From: JBFMGS01 sp040752635
GTDB lineage: Bacteria > Bacillota > SHA-98 > UBA4971
DNA length: 50,604 nucleotides
Reading direction: 5' to 3'
NCBI GenBank assembly: GCA_040752635.1
Contig: JBFMGS010000010.1
Location: forward strand, 1 to 50,604
The notes below the pieces were generated by a model. The model did no database searches and had not been told where the DNA came from. It saw nothing but the letters and a program-made list of their open reading frames with translations. This document shows, one piece after another, positions 43,836-50,604 of this stretch (position 1 is its first letter; each line of letters begins with the position of its first letter). The translations under genes were made by a program, and so were the position numbers.

Positions 43836-44819
43836 TTGGGCTTTCGGACATACCTTTGGCGGCGCCTGGTCTACGCACTCATAGTGTTGTTCGTGATAGT
43901 GACCTTCAACTTCGCCATCTTCAGGCTGATGCCCGGCGATGCTACAAAAATGATAATAGACCCCGCGTTCGAGCCGGAGGCCATACTCGAGCTCCGCAGG
44001 CAGTTCGGCCTCGACGAACACCCTCTCGTCCAGTACTGGAAGTACATTACGAGCCTGCTCAGGTTCGACCTGGGGCTCTCCTTCGGGTCGCGCCGCCCGG
44101 TCGTGGACGAGCTCATGGAGCGGTTACCCAACACTATAGTGCTCTTCCTGGTTTCTTTTGTCATGACCGCCTCAGCAGGCGTAGCGGTGGGAGTGTACGC
44201 AGCATCGAGGCGAGGCACGTTTGCGGATAACCTCGTGACCGGCTCGGGCCTGTTTGCTCATGCGGTGCCGGTCTTTTGGATCCAACTGTTGCTCTTAATG
44301 TTGTTCGGGTACTACGTACCCATTTTGCCGATCCGGGGCACCATAAGCGCTCCGCCACCGGATGGTTTCTTTCTTGCCTTGCTTGATAGGGTTCACCACC
44401 TTATCTTGCCAGCAGGCAGCCTTACCATCATTGGGTTTGGTTCCTGGGCCCTATATACCCGCAACACCATGCTCGAGGCGCTCGGTCAGGACTACATCGT
44501 GACCGCGCGGGCAAAGGGCGTTCCGAGGCGGGATATCCTGTACCGCCACGCGCTGCGAAGCGTGTTGCCGCCGATAGTCACGCTCATCTTCATGTCGCTG
44601 CCGGGTGCTGTGTCTGGCGCGGTCATCACCGAGACCATATTCTCCTGGCACGGGGTCGGGCGGTACCTCTTGGATGCAGTCCTGCAGCAGGACTACCCGG
44701 CAGCTCAGGGGGCCTTCTACCTCATCGCCCTCGCCGTTATCATCTCCAATTTGCTGGCGGACATGGCATACGGTCTCGTTGACCCGAGAATCCGCGTAGG
44801 GGCGGGTGAGCGGCGATGA
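43836..44819 (+). CDS. Peptide ABC transporter permease, DppB type
   Basis: 327 residues, six helices. It shows RRLVYALIVLFVIVTFNFAIFRLMPGDA, FGLDEHPLVQYWKYI, the EAA loop DYIVTARAKGVPRRDILYRHALRS, and the ending GLVDPRIRVGAG. TTG 43836 is preferred because GAGGTGAGG lies 5 nt upstream; ATG 43785 in the same frame has no site and falls beside the hairpin. Its stop overlaps the next gene by 4 bp. Confidence 0.9.
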   Translation: MGFRTYLWRRLVYALIVLFVIVTFNFAIFRLMPGDATKMIIDPAFEPEAILELRRQFGLDEHPLVQYWKYITSLLRFDLGLSFGSRRPVVDELMERLPNTIVLFLVSFVMTASAGVAVGVYAASRRGTFADNLVTGSGLFAHAVPVFWIQLLLLMLFGYYVPILPIRGTISAPPPDGFFLALLDRVHHLILPAGSLTIIGFGSWALYTRNTMLEALGQDYIVTARAKGVPRRDILYRHALRSVLPPIVTLIFMSLPGAVSGAVITETIFSWHGVGRYLLDAVLQQDYPAAQGAFYLIALAVIISNLLADMAYGLVDPRIRVGAGERR

Positions 44820-46270
44820 AGCAGAGAGCGGCGGTTGCGAGTAACCAGAAAACGGCGCTTGCGAGGCCAGGGCTCTCCAGCTTTTGGGCGCAGTACAGGC
44901 GAAAGCCGTACGGGATGGTAGGGCTTGCCATGGTCATTGCGTACGTGCTCGTGGCAGTGTTCGCCCCTTTACTCACTCCGTATGATCCTCAGAAGGACCT
45001 CTACCTTGCAGACAGGCTCGCAGCTCCGGCGTGGGCAGGAGCTGTCATGGCGAGGTTCCGGGGGGCCCCGCCTACGTTCAAGCGAAACGTCGGCCCCGGC
45101 GACTGGCATGTGGATGAGGCAAAAGGAGGCAAGCTTTCTTCACGTGAGGTCGAAGGGCAGCGCGTGGCCGAGATAGAGCTTACGGCCGCCTCCGGCGACC
45201 CGGAAGCGAGGTTGGTACTCTCTCACCCGCTTCACTACACGTATAACCCCCCGCAGACGTTTAATGCCCGGTTCGAGTACTCCATCGATGCGCCTTCCGA
45301 TGCCGTGACCCAGCTTCAACTCGAGGTTGTTTCCCCTGACGGCAAGCGGTATAACCTGTGGAGCTCGTCTGTGTTCGGAAGCAGCGAGAAACAAGAGGCC
45401 AAGTTGGACTCGCGGGATCTTGAGCTGAAGGTAAGACTTGGCATGACCATGTTCGATGACCCTGCTACTAGCATATTTTCGTCGAGGGGCGACTACCAAC
45501 TGGTGCTGACAGCGACTTCAAAAGCAGCGAGCGGGCCGTCCAGGATAGAGCTGGGAAAACTGACCTTCGGCGTGCTCGGGCTGCTCCACGGGGTGCTCGG
45601 GGCGGATCACATGGGAGGAGACCTCTGGGCTCAGCTTGTATACGGGGCGAGGATCTCCCTCATGATCGGGCTCGTCGCGGCCCTCATATCCGTCGCGATA
45701 GGGACGAGCGTGGGCATCATCAGCGGCTACCTCGGCGGCGCAGTAGATGAGTTCCTGATGAGGCTGGTTGACGTTCTTCTCGCAATTCCGAACTTGCCCA
45801 TCCTCATCATTCTGTCTGCGTTTCTCGGGAAGAGCGTGTGGAATATAGTCCTCCTGGTGGCCGCGTTTGCGTGGATGGGGACGGCAAGGCTGGTGCGATC
45901 GCAGACGTTGTCCTTGAGGGAGCGGGTCTTCGTGGAAGCCGCGAAGGCTGCAGGCGCATCTGACGCCTACATAATGATCACCCACATTCTGCCGAATGTG
46001 TTACCTCTCGTATTTGCAGCGATGGTGTTGAGGATTCCACTGGCGATACTGATGGAGGCATCCCTTAGCTTCCTCGGTCTCGGCGATCCGCGGGTTGCAA
46101 CCTGGGGCCGCATGTTGCACAACGCGAGGAATTTCGGCGCGTTCACCGTGCTTGCCTGGTGGTGGCTGGTTCCGCCGGGGCTTGCGATTACATGTTTGAG
46201 CCTTGCCTTCGTGTTCGTTGGCAACACTGTCAATGAGATCCTCAATCCACGCTACAGGGAGAGGACGTGA
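44816..46270 (+). CDS. Peptide ABC transporter permease, DppC type, with large insertion
   Basis: 484 residues against about 300 for the family. TM1 (35-53) and the DPQKDLYLADRL segment are normal. Residues about 72-257 are then an inserted soluble region, rich in alternating hydrophobic beta-strand patterns, before the usual LGADHMGGDLWAQLVYGAR and the five remaining helices. The EAA loop is VFVEAAKAAGASDAYIMITHILPN. The insertion should lie outside the cell, where the binding protein docks. ATG 44816 overlaps the previous stop. Confidence 0.9.
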   Translation: MKQRAAVASNQKTALARPGLSSFWAQYRRKPYGMVGLAMVIAYVLVAVFAPLLTPYDPQKDLYLADRLAAPAWAGAVMARFRGAPPTFKRNVGPGDWHVDEAKGGKLSSREVEGQRVAEIELTAASGDPEARLVLSHPLHYTYNPPQTFNARFEYSIDAPSDAVTQLQLEVVSPDGKRYNLWSSSVFGSSEKQEAKLDSRDLELKVRLGMTMFDDPATSIFSSRGDYQLVLTATSKAASGPSRIELGKLTFGVLGLLHGVLGADHMGGDLWAQLVYGARISLMIGLVAALISVAIGTSVGIISGYLGGAVDEFLMRLVDVLLAIPNLPILIILSAFLGKSVWNIVLLVAAFAWMGTARLVRSQTLSLRERVFVEAAKAAGASDAYIMITHILPNVLPLVFAAMVLRIPLAILMEASLSFLGLGDPRVATWGRMLHNARNFGAFTVLAWWWLVPPGLAITCLSLAFVFVGNTVNEILNPRYRERT

Positions 46271-47265
46271 GTATGGCGCTACTTGAAGTACGAGATCTCA
46301 AGATGTATTACCGCACGCTGCGCGGCCATGTGAAAGCTGTCGATTCGGTCAGCTTCGAGATCGAGAAGGGCAAGGCCCTCGGAATAGCGGGCGAGTCCGG
46401 GTGCGGTAAGTCAAGCATGGCTATTACGGTGCTTCGGCTCTTGCCCGGCAACGGGTCCATCCTGGGCGGGTCGATCAGAATGAACGGGCTCGACCTCCTT
46501 GATATGAGCGAAGAGGCGTTCCGCAAGTCTATCCGCTGGAAGAGAATATCTATGGTGTTCCAGGGGGCAATGAACGCGTTGAACCCCGTTCATCGGATCG
46601 GAGAGCAGATTGTGGAGGCCATCACCACGCACGAAAATGTGTCTCGCTCTGAGGCGGTACGGCGGGCGCGGGAGCTTCTCGACATGGTGGGCATCAGCCC
46701 GAAAAGGTTCGGGGAGTACCCGCACGAGTTCAGTGGAGGGATGAAGCAGAGGGTCGTAATAGCTATGGCTCTTGCCTGCCACCCCGACCTCATCATCGCC
46801 GACGAGCCGACCACCGCCCTCGACGTGATGGTACAGGCGCAAGTGCTCAAGGCCATGGAGGACCTTCGCAAGAAGCTTGACCTCTCGATGATGCTCATCA
46901 CCCACGATCTCGCGGTTATCGCACAGACCTGCGATGCGGTCGCCATAATGTATGCAGGGAAGATAGTGGAGTACGGTGACGTCGTCGATGTATACGAAAG
47001 CCCCGCGCACCCGTACGCGATGGGCCTCGTGAAAGCGTTCCCGAACATAGGGGCTGAGCGGTCCCCTGTGCGGTCTGTCCCAGGGTTCCCGCCGAATCTC
47101 CTTTCTCCGCCCGAAGGTTGTAGGTTCCACCCGAGATGTCCGCTCTCTGACGAAGAATGCAAGCAAGAAGAACCCCAACTCAGGGACATTGGAGGAGTGG
47201 GCCACAAGGTCGCTTGCCACAAAGCGGGCGTTATCGGGAAGGGGGTGGACATATGGGAGCAGTAG
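46267..47265 (+). CDS. Peptide ABC transporter ATPase, DppD type
   Basis: 332 residues. Walker A is GESGCGKSS, the signature is FSGGMKQRV, Walker B is DLIIADEPTTALD, and the switch His is in LITHD. The C-terminal extension has CRFHPRCPLSDEEC and a later Cys, as in DppD. GTG 46267 overlaps the permease stop by 4 bp (GTGA); ATG 46273 is an alternative. It overlaps the next gene by 13 bp. Confidence 0.95.
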   Translation: MSMALLEVRDLKMYYRTLRGHVKAVDSVSFEIEKGKALGIAGESGCGKSSMAITVLRLLPGNGSILGGSIRMNGLDLLDMSEEAFRKSIRWKRISMVFQGAMNALNPVHRIGEQIVEAITTHENVSRSEAVRRARELLDMVGISPKRFGEYPHEFSGGMKQRVVIAMALACHPDLIIADEPTTALDVMVQAQVLKAMEDLRKKLDLSMMLITHDLAVIAQTCDAVAIMYAGKIVEYGDVVDVYESPAHPYAMGLVKAFPNIGAERSPVRSVPGFPPNLLSPPEGCRFHPRCPLSDEECKQEEPQLRDIGGVGHKVACHKAGVIGKGVDIWEQ

Positions 47266-48281
47266 CTACGGCGCCGAGCGCGGCGCCCATTGAGGCTGGC
47301 GGAGCTATGGTCGAGGTAGAGGGTTTGGTCAAGCATTTCCCCGTGCGCCGTACGGTTTTCCAATCTCTAAAAGGGGGCCTCCCTGTCGCAGTTAGAGCAG
47401 TTGATGGGGTCAGCTTCACTGTGAGGAAAGGCGAGGTCTTCGGGGTTGTGGGCGAGTCGGGGTGCGGTAAGACGACAATGGGCAGAACCATAATCAGGCT
47501 TCTCGAGCCAACGAGCGGCAGCATACGCTTCGAGGGGACTGATATCATCAAGCTCGGTCCGGATGACATGAAGAAGCTCAGGCGCAAGATGCAGATCATC
47601 TTCCAGGACCCGTACGAGTCGATGAACCCACGTATGGACGTATACAGGATTATATCCGAACCTTTGAGGATTCAGGAGGTTGCGAAGAGCAGCGACGAGG
47701 CGCGGGCGATGGTGGAAGGAGCGCTCGTGGACGTCGAGATGACCCCGCCTGACGAGTACATATCAAGGTTCCCCCACGAGCTCTCAGGCGGGCAGCGACA
47801 GAGGGTAGCGGTGGCGAGGGCCCTTGTTCTCAACCCCGAGTTCATAGTGGCCGACGAGCCCGTGTCCATGCTGGATGTTTCGATCAGGGGCGAGATCCTC
47901 AACCTGATGCTGAACCTGTCCAGGGAGAAAGGTGTGGCCTTCTTGTACATCACCCACGATCTTGCTACGGCGAGGCACATATGTGACAGAATCGCCGTCA
48001 TGTACCTTGGAAAGATCGTCGAAGAAGGTCACACCGACGACGTCGTCAAGCATCCACTGCACCCGTACACGCGGGCACTCATCGGGGCGGTGTTTGTTCC
48101 CGACCCAAGGCGTAAGGGGCTTGAGCTTGTGATGCGCGGAGAGGTACCCAATCCCGTAAATCCCCCAAGCGGGTGCAGACTGCATCCGAGATGTCCGCTT
48201 GCGAAGGATATCTGCAAAGAGATCGAGCCCGAGTTTGCGGAGCGCGGGAGGGGTCACAAGGTTGCGTGCCACCTGGCGTGA
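47253..48281 (+). CDS. Peptide ABC transporter ATPase, DppF type
   Basis: 342 residues. Walker A is GESGCGKTT, the Q-loop is IIFQDPYESMNPR, the signature is LSGGQRQRV, Walker B is EFIVADEPVSMLD, and the switch His is in YITHD. The C-terminus has CRLHPRCPLAKDIC. ATG 47253 follows GAAGGGGG and starts the protein with a short Ala-rich leader; the frame is open 96 bp further upstream inside the previous gene, without support. Confidence 0.95.
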   Translation: MGAVATAPSAAPIEAGGAMVEVEGLVKHFPVRRTVFQSLKGGLPVAVRAVDGVSFTVRKGEVFGVVGESGCGKTTMGRTIIRLLEPTSGSIRFEGTDIIKLGPDDMKKLRRKMQIIFQDPYESMNPRMDVYRIISEPLRIQEVAKSSDEARAMVEGALVDVEMTPPDEYISRFPHELSGGQRQRVAVARALVLNPEFIVADEPVSMLDVSIRGEILNLMLNLSREKGVAFLYITHDLATARHICDRIAVMYLGKIVEEGHTDDVVKHPLHPYTRALIGAVFVPDPRRKGLELVMRGEVPNPVNPPSGCRLHPRCPLAKDICKEIEPEFAERGRGHKVACHLA

Positions 48282-48338
48282 AGGTACGCCAGTAACGCGC
48301 GAGGTAGTCCAGTAGCGGCGACCAGGGGAGCGGAAGCG

Positions 48339-48869
48339 GTGCAAGCGGCAAGGTCGCAAGACACGAACATCCGGAAGGCGAGTGCTGTCCTGGTGATTTT
48401 GTGCGTGCTCGCCGCAGGTTCACTGTGGCTTACAGCGGCAACGGCCAGGAACTACTTTGCTGCCACGGTCGCCGCTAGTCGGTTTCGTGTGAGCGTGAAC
48501 CGGATCAGGTACGAGGCAATCGGCCCGGGGCGCACTGTCGTTGAGGTGGATGTCTGCTTTGACAACGGCGGCGGATGGCCGCTGTCGGTGACCTCCATGC
48601 AAACCAACCTGTACCTCGACGTCAGTTACGTTTGGGGCCAGAATTTCGACTGGCTGAACGAGCCCATCAAGTTGCCGCCCGCAGAGGTAACGAATGTCGT
48701 AGTCAAGATCGAAGTGCCGGACACGAAGGCGGATCTCGTCGCGCGCGGCGGCGAGGAGTGGCTCGTTCGGGTGTCAGGAATTCTGGAGATGCCGATGCTG
48801 GGCAGCAAGCTTTACAGGGCCAAAGGAGTGTTCCCTGCAAAGGAGGTCTTGCGTTGGACGGGCGGTTAA
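48339..48869 (+). CDS. Membrane-anchored LEA2-like protein
   Basis: 176 residues. One N-terminal helix (about 15-36) anchors a soluble beta-rich domain. The pattern SRFRVSVNRIRYEAIGPG, VEVDVCFDNGGGWPLSVTSM and LPPAEVTNVVVKIEVPD looks like an immunoglobulin-like LEA2/WHy domain, which occurs in bacteria, archaea and plants and is linked to stress or surface roles. GTG 48339 follows GGGGAG. It starts 57 bp after the transporter ATPase gene and is overlapped by the next gene, so it may be part of the operon. Confidence 0.62.
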   Translation: MQAARSQDTNIRKASAVLVILCVLAAGSLWLTAATARNYFAATVAASRFRVSVNRIRYEAIGPGRTVVEVDVCFDNGGGWPLSVTSMQTNLYLDVSYVWGQNFDWLNEPIKLPPAEVTNVVVKIEVPDTKADLVARGGEEWLVRVSGILEMPMLGSKLYRAKGVFPAKEVLRWTGG

Positions 48870-49243
48870 GGACTGTCCTGGGAACTGTCCTCGCTGGCGT
48901 GTTCATGGGCGGGCTGTTTACCATCCAGGCGGCTCCGAAGCTTGCGCCAGTGCGCGTCCTGGGCGAATCCGCGACGGTGCTCGTATTCATCGGTGCTTTC
49001 GTTTCCGGGCTACTCATGGGCGTTCTGTCGCCGGGCATCACGCGAGGACTGTTCATAGCTGTGATCAGCATCGTGCTGGGGCTCGCCATAGCCGGAGTCG
49101 TGCTTATACTCCCTGTCGCAACCGGGATCATAGGACAAATAGAGCTTGTGTCTGTGTCCATCGTTGAGCGGATGCTGGTGCTCTCGATCGTGCTCGCACC
49201 TGTTGGCGTGCTGGGAGCATTTGTCGGGAGCTTTATAGCATAG
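48854..49243 (+). CDS. Small four-helix membrane protein, unknown
   Basis: 129 residues from TTG 48854, with a perfect AGGAGG 7 nt upstream and a 16-bp overlap with the LEA2-like gene. There are four hydrophobic helices (about 6-26, 34-56, 60-84, 98-124) with Gly-rich faces and almost no polar loops. No family was recognised. The overlap suggests joint synthesis with the LEA2-like protein. Confidence 0.68.
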   Translation: MDGRLRTVLGTVLAGVFMGGLFTIQAAPKLAPVRVLGESATVLVFIGAFVSGLLMGVLSPGITRGLFIAVISIVLGLAIAGVVLILPVATGIIGQIELVSVSIVERMLVLSIVLAPVGVLGAFVGSFIA

Positions 49244-49259
49244 CCCCGGGAGGCGGGGC
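49243..49259. terminator. GC hairpin between convergent genes
   Basis: GCCCCG-GGAGG-CGGGGC, starting at the last base of the four-helix gene's stop codon. It is symmetric and could serve both converging transcripts, but it lacks T tracts. Confidence 0.35.
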
Positions 49260-49286
49260 CGAGGTCTGAAGGTAGCCCAAAAGGTC

Positions 49287-50192
49287 CTATGCTGCCACTG
49301 TGTTTTGGTAATCGTACACTATCTTTGAGACCTCGGCGATCCGGGCAAAACCCTCGTCGATGTCAGGGATGTTTTTCGAAAGCACCACTAGGATATACGG
49401 CCGCGAGCTGAAGACCACTCCGATGTCGTTGGCCACGCCCCATACGTCGCCTTCCTTGTGTGCCACAGTGAGTTCCGGTGGCAGCTTTCCGGGCAGGCCG
49501 ACGTGGTAAATGGCGTTTGCCATGTCGTCCAATAGCCTCGACCCCAGGTCAGGGTGGATTCTGGCAAAATCCAGCACACCCTGGACGTAAGCGGCCATGT
49601 CCTTCGCGCACGTGATGTTCTGTCCTCCCGGGAATACCATCTCGCCGCCCAAATCCCTCATGAATGCCGCAATGTTGTCCTTCCCCAAGTGGCGCACGAG
49701 CATCCTGTAGGCCACGTTATCGCTCACGGTGATGGCGAGGTTCGCCAGCGCCCGCAGGGAGTAGCTGTCGCCGTCCCTCGCGGAGAACTGCAGTATGCCG
49801 GCGCCGTCCTGGTAATCTGTGGCGCTGTTGTACACGACCCGGTCGTTCCAGTTCGCACGACCCTCCGCCACCAAGTGGTTGAGGTAGAGCACCACAGGCA
49901 CCTTCACCGTGCTTGCAGCCGTGATGGGCTCGCGTTCGTTAATCCCGAAGCTTGCTCCGGACTCAAGGTCGCGGAAATAGATGCCATAGGTCGCGCTCTG
50001 TGAAGCTATATACTCCTCGAGCTCGGCCTTGAGCGGTCCATAGTCCCGAGCCAGACCCGAGGCGACCGGATCATTTCCATCGCTGCTGAGGGGGGAACCC
50101 GGACGGCGTCTCTCAATGGCGCCATACAGCGATGCGGCCACAACTACGACCGCTACCATCAGCCAAAGCACGCGGTGTAAACGGCGTCTCAT
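49287..50192 (-). CDS. Class A beta-lactamase-fold serine hydrolase
   Basis: 301 residues with an N-terminal signal or anchor helix (about 8-22), so the enzyme is outside the membrane. Active-site motifs are S94-T-V-K97, S157-D-N159 and HKEG (245-248) in place of KTG. This pattern fits the Beta-lactamase2 family, which includes true class A enzymes and uncharacterised hydrolases. The EPELN loop of classic TEM-type enzymes is not evident; DGAGIL occupies that region. ATG 50192 is chosen because AAAGGAGGG lies just upstream; a GTG at 50210 would include the site. Confidence 0.83.
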   Translation of the reverse strand: MRRRLHRVLWLMVAVVVVAASLYGAIERRRPGSPLSSDGNDPVASGLARDYGPLKAELEEYIASQSATYGIYFRDLESGASFGINEREPITAASTVKVPVVLYLNHLVAEGRANWNDRVVYNSATDYQDGAGILQFSARDGDSYSLRALANLAITVSDNVAYRMLVRHLGKDNIAAFMRDLGGEMVFPGGQNITCAKDMAAYVQGVLDFARIHPDLGSRLLDDMANAIYHVGLPGKLPPELTVAHKEGDVWGVANDIGVVFSSRPYILVVLSKNIPDIDEGFARIAEVSKIVYDYQNTVAA

Positions 50193-50224
50193 AGGCACCC
50201 TCCTTTCCACATAGCTACCGCATC

Positions 50225-50253
50225 ATTATACGACCTGCGTCGCAGCATGACCA
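50225..50253 (-). promoter_or_regulatory. Sigma-A promoter of the serine hydrolase
   Basis: Minus strand: -35 TGGTCA (50248-50253), 17-bp spacer, perfect -10 TATAAT (50225-50230), 32 bp before the ATG. Confidence 0.75.
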
Positions 50254-50413
50254 TGGTAATTTGCGGCAGGGCGGATAACGAGAAGACCGGGCCATGAGCA
50301 TGCCCGGCGGGACATCCTCAAGTGCCTCAAGTGTAGGCGCGCTCGGCAGGTCGGGAGGGGGCCAAAGTTGGGCAGATACATACGAAATCCGCATGATACC
50401 GCGCTCCGAAAGG

Positions 50414-50437
50414 AGGAGTTCTGTCGTTCGCATAGAA
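50414..50437 (+). repeat. Bipartite motif AGGAN-N16-GAA, copy 4
   Basis: AGGAG (50414-50418), 16 bp, GAA (50435-50437), preceded by CCGAAAGG as in copy 5. Confidence 0.6.
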
Positions 50438-50509
50438 TTACAGGTTGTAGCTGGCGTCCGTTGGTGGCTGAGACTCAAGACCGGTGCGTTTCCGGCTCAG
50501 ACCGAAAGG

Positions 50510-50533
50510 AGGATTTTTCCCAACTAGGGCGAA
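50510..50533 (+). repeat. Bipartite motif AGGAN-N16-GAA, copy 5
   Basis: AGGAT (50510-50514), 16 bp, GAA (50531-50533), preceded by ACCGAAAGG, so its left flank matches copy 4. Confidence 0.6.
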
Positions 50534-50604
50534 TTGTGAAACTACCTCGATGATCCTGATCTACCAAGAATCTTCAAGCGTATGCCGCAGCAAACGTTTC
50601 CTAG

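Larger units (their letters stand above)
50193..50604. other. Intergenic region at the window edge
   Basis: 412 bp with no gene seen. It holds the minus-strand promoter of the serine hydrolase and two plus-strand copies of the AGGAN-N16-GAA motif 96 bp apart, which suggests a plus-strand gene just beyond the window. Confidence 0.6.

Noticed and set aside
47157..47252. Longer N-terminus for the DppF-type ATPase
   Set aside because: The extra codons lie inside the preceding ATPase gene, are unlike the family and lack a ribosome site; ATG 47253 has one.
48285..48325. Similarity between TACGCCAGTA-type sequences here and at 39445-39460
   Set aside because: A short shared stretch of about 12 bases with no consistent extension; likely chance.

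Overview
The window reads as a chromosomal scaffold of a high-GC, spore-forming, anaerobic member of the Firmicutes (Bacillota), probably of clostridial type. The support is a CIRCE-controlled groESL operon, a glycine T-box, BofC-like and SpoIIM-like sporulation proteins, a class III (oxygen-sensitive) ribonucleotide reductase, pyruvate phosphate dikinase and an RNase P RNA. Two runs of exactly 100 N (13868-13967 and 41602-41701) are assembly gaps, so three contigs are joined here and gap lengths are unknown.

Left part (1-13867). groEL, groES, a BofC-domain protein and yebC lie on the minus strand. A PrsW-type membrane protease, a DUF2905 protein, recO, a DUF4342 protein, a T-box leader followed by a SpoIIM-family gene and glyQS, and ppdK lie on the plus strand. 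In many Firmicutes recO-glyQS-ppdK is followed directly by dnaG-sigA. Here dnaG-sigA appears only at 29.9 kb.

Inserted block (13968-29466). A cluster of lower GC content separates ppdK from dnaG. It encodes a canonical peptide-binding protein with two permeases, an N-acyl-D-amino-acid deacylase-like amidohydrolase, a creatinase-like M24 protein lacking key metal ligands, a tandemly duplicated Lrp/AsnC regulator, a second binding protein with a complete ABC transporter (two permeases, two ATPases), an Asp/Glu/hydantoin-type racemase and an M19 dipeptidase. Together these look like uptake and breakdown of unusual peptides or N-acylated or D-amino-acid derivatives.

Centre right (29467-41601). 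dnaG, sigA, tRNA-Asn, tRNA-Met, a small DksA-like zinc-finger protein, a coiled-coil zinc-ribbon protein, an RNase HI, rnpB, nrdD-nrdG behind a promoter with NrdR-like boxes, a HisE-like protein, nikR, an ECF transporter S component, and a leucine-dehydrogenase-type gene cut by the second gap.

Right part (41702-50604). A third peptide ABC operon (binding protein, two permeases, two ATPases) is followed by a LEA2-like membrane-anchored protein and a four-helix membrane protein. A beta-lactamase-fold hydrolase lies on the minus strand.

The most striking result is that two of the three peptide-binding proteins appear circularly permuted, at two different break points. The 21.8 kb protein begins with what is normally the C-terminal quarter of the SBP_bac_5 fold. 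The 42.0 kb protein begins in the middle of the fold and ends with its normal N-terminal third. The 14.2 kb protein has the normal order, so the window holds its own internal control. A second new signal is a bipartite 24-bp intergenic motif, AGGAN-N16-GAA, found five times with an invariant spacing.
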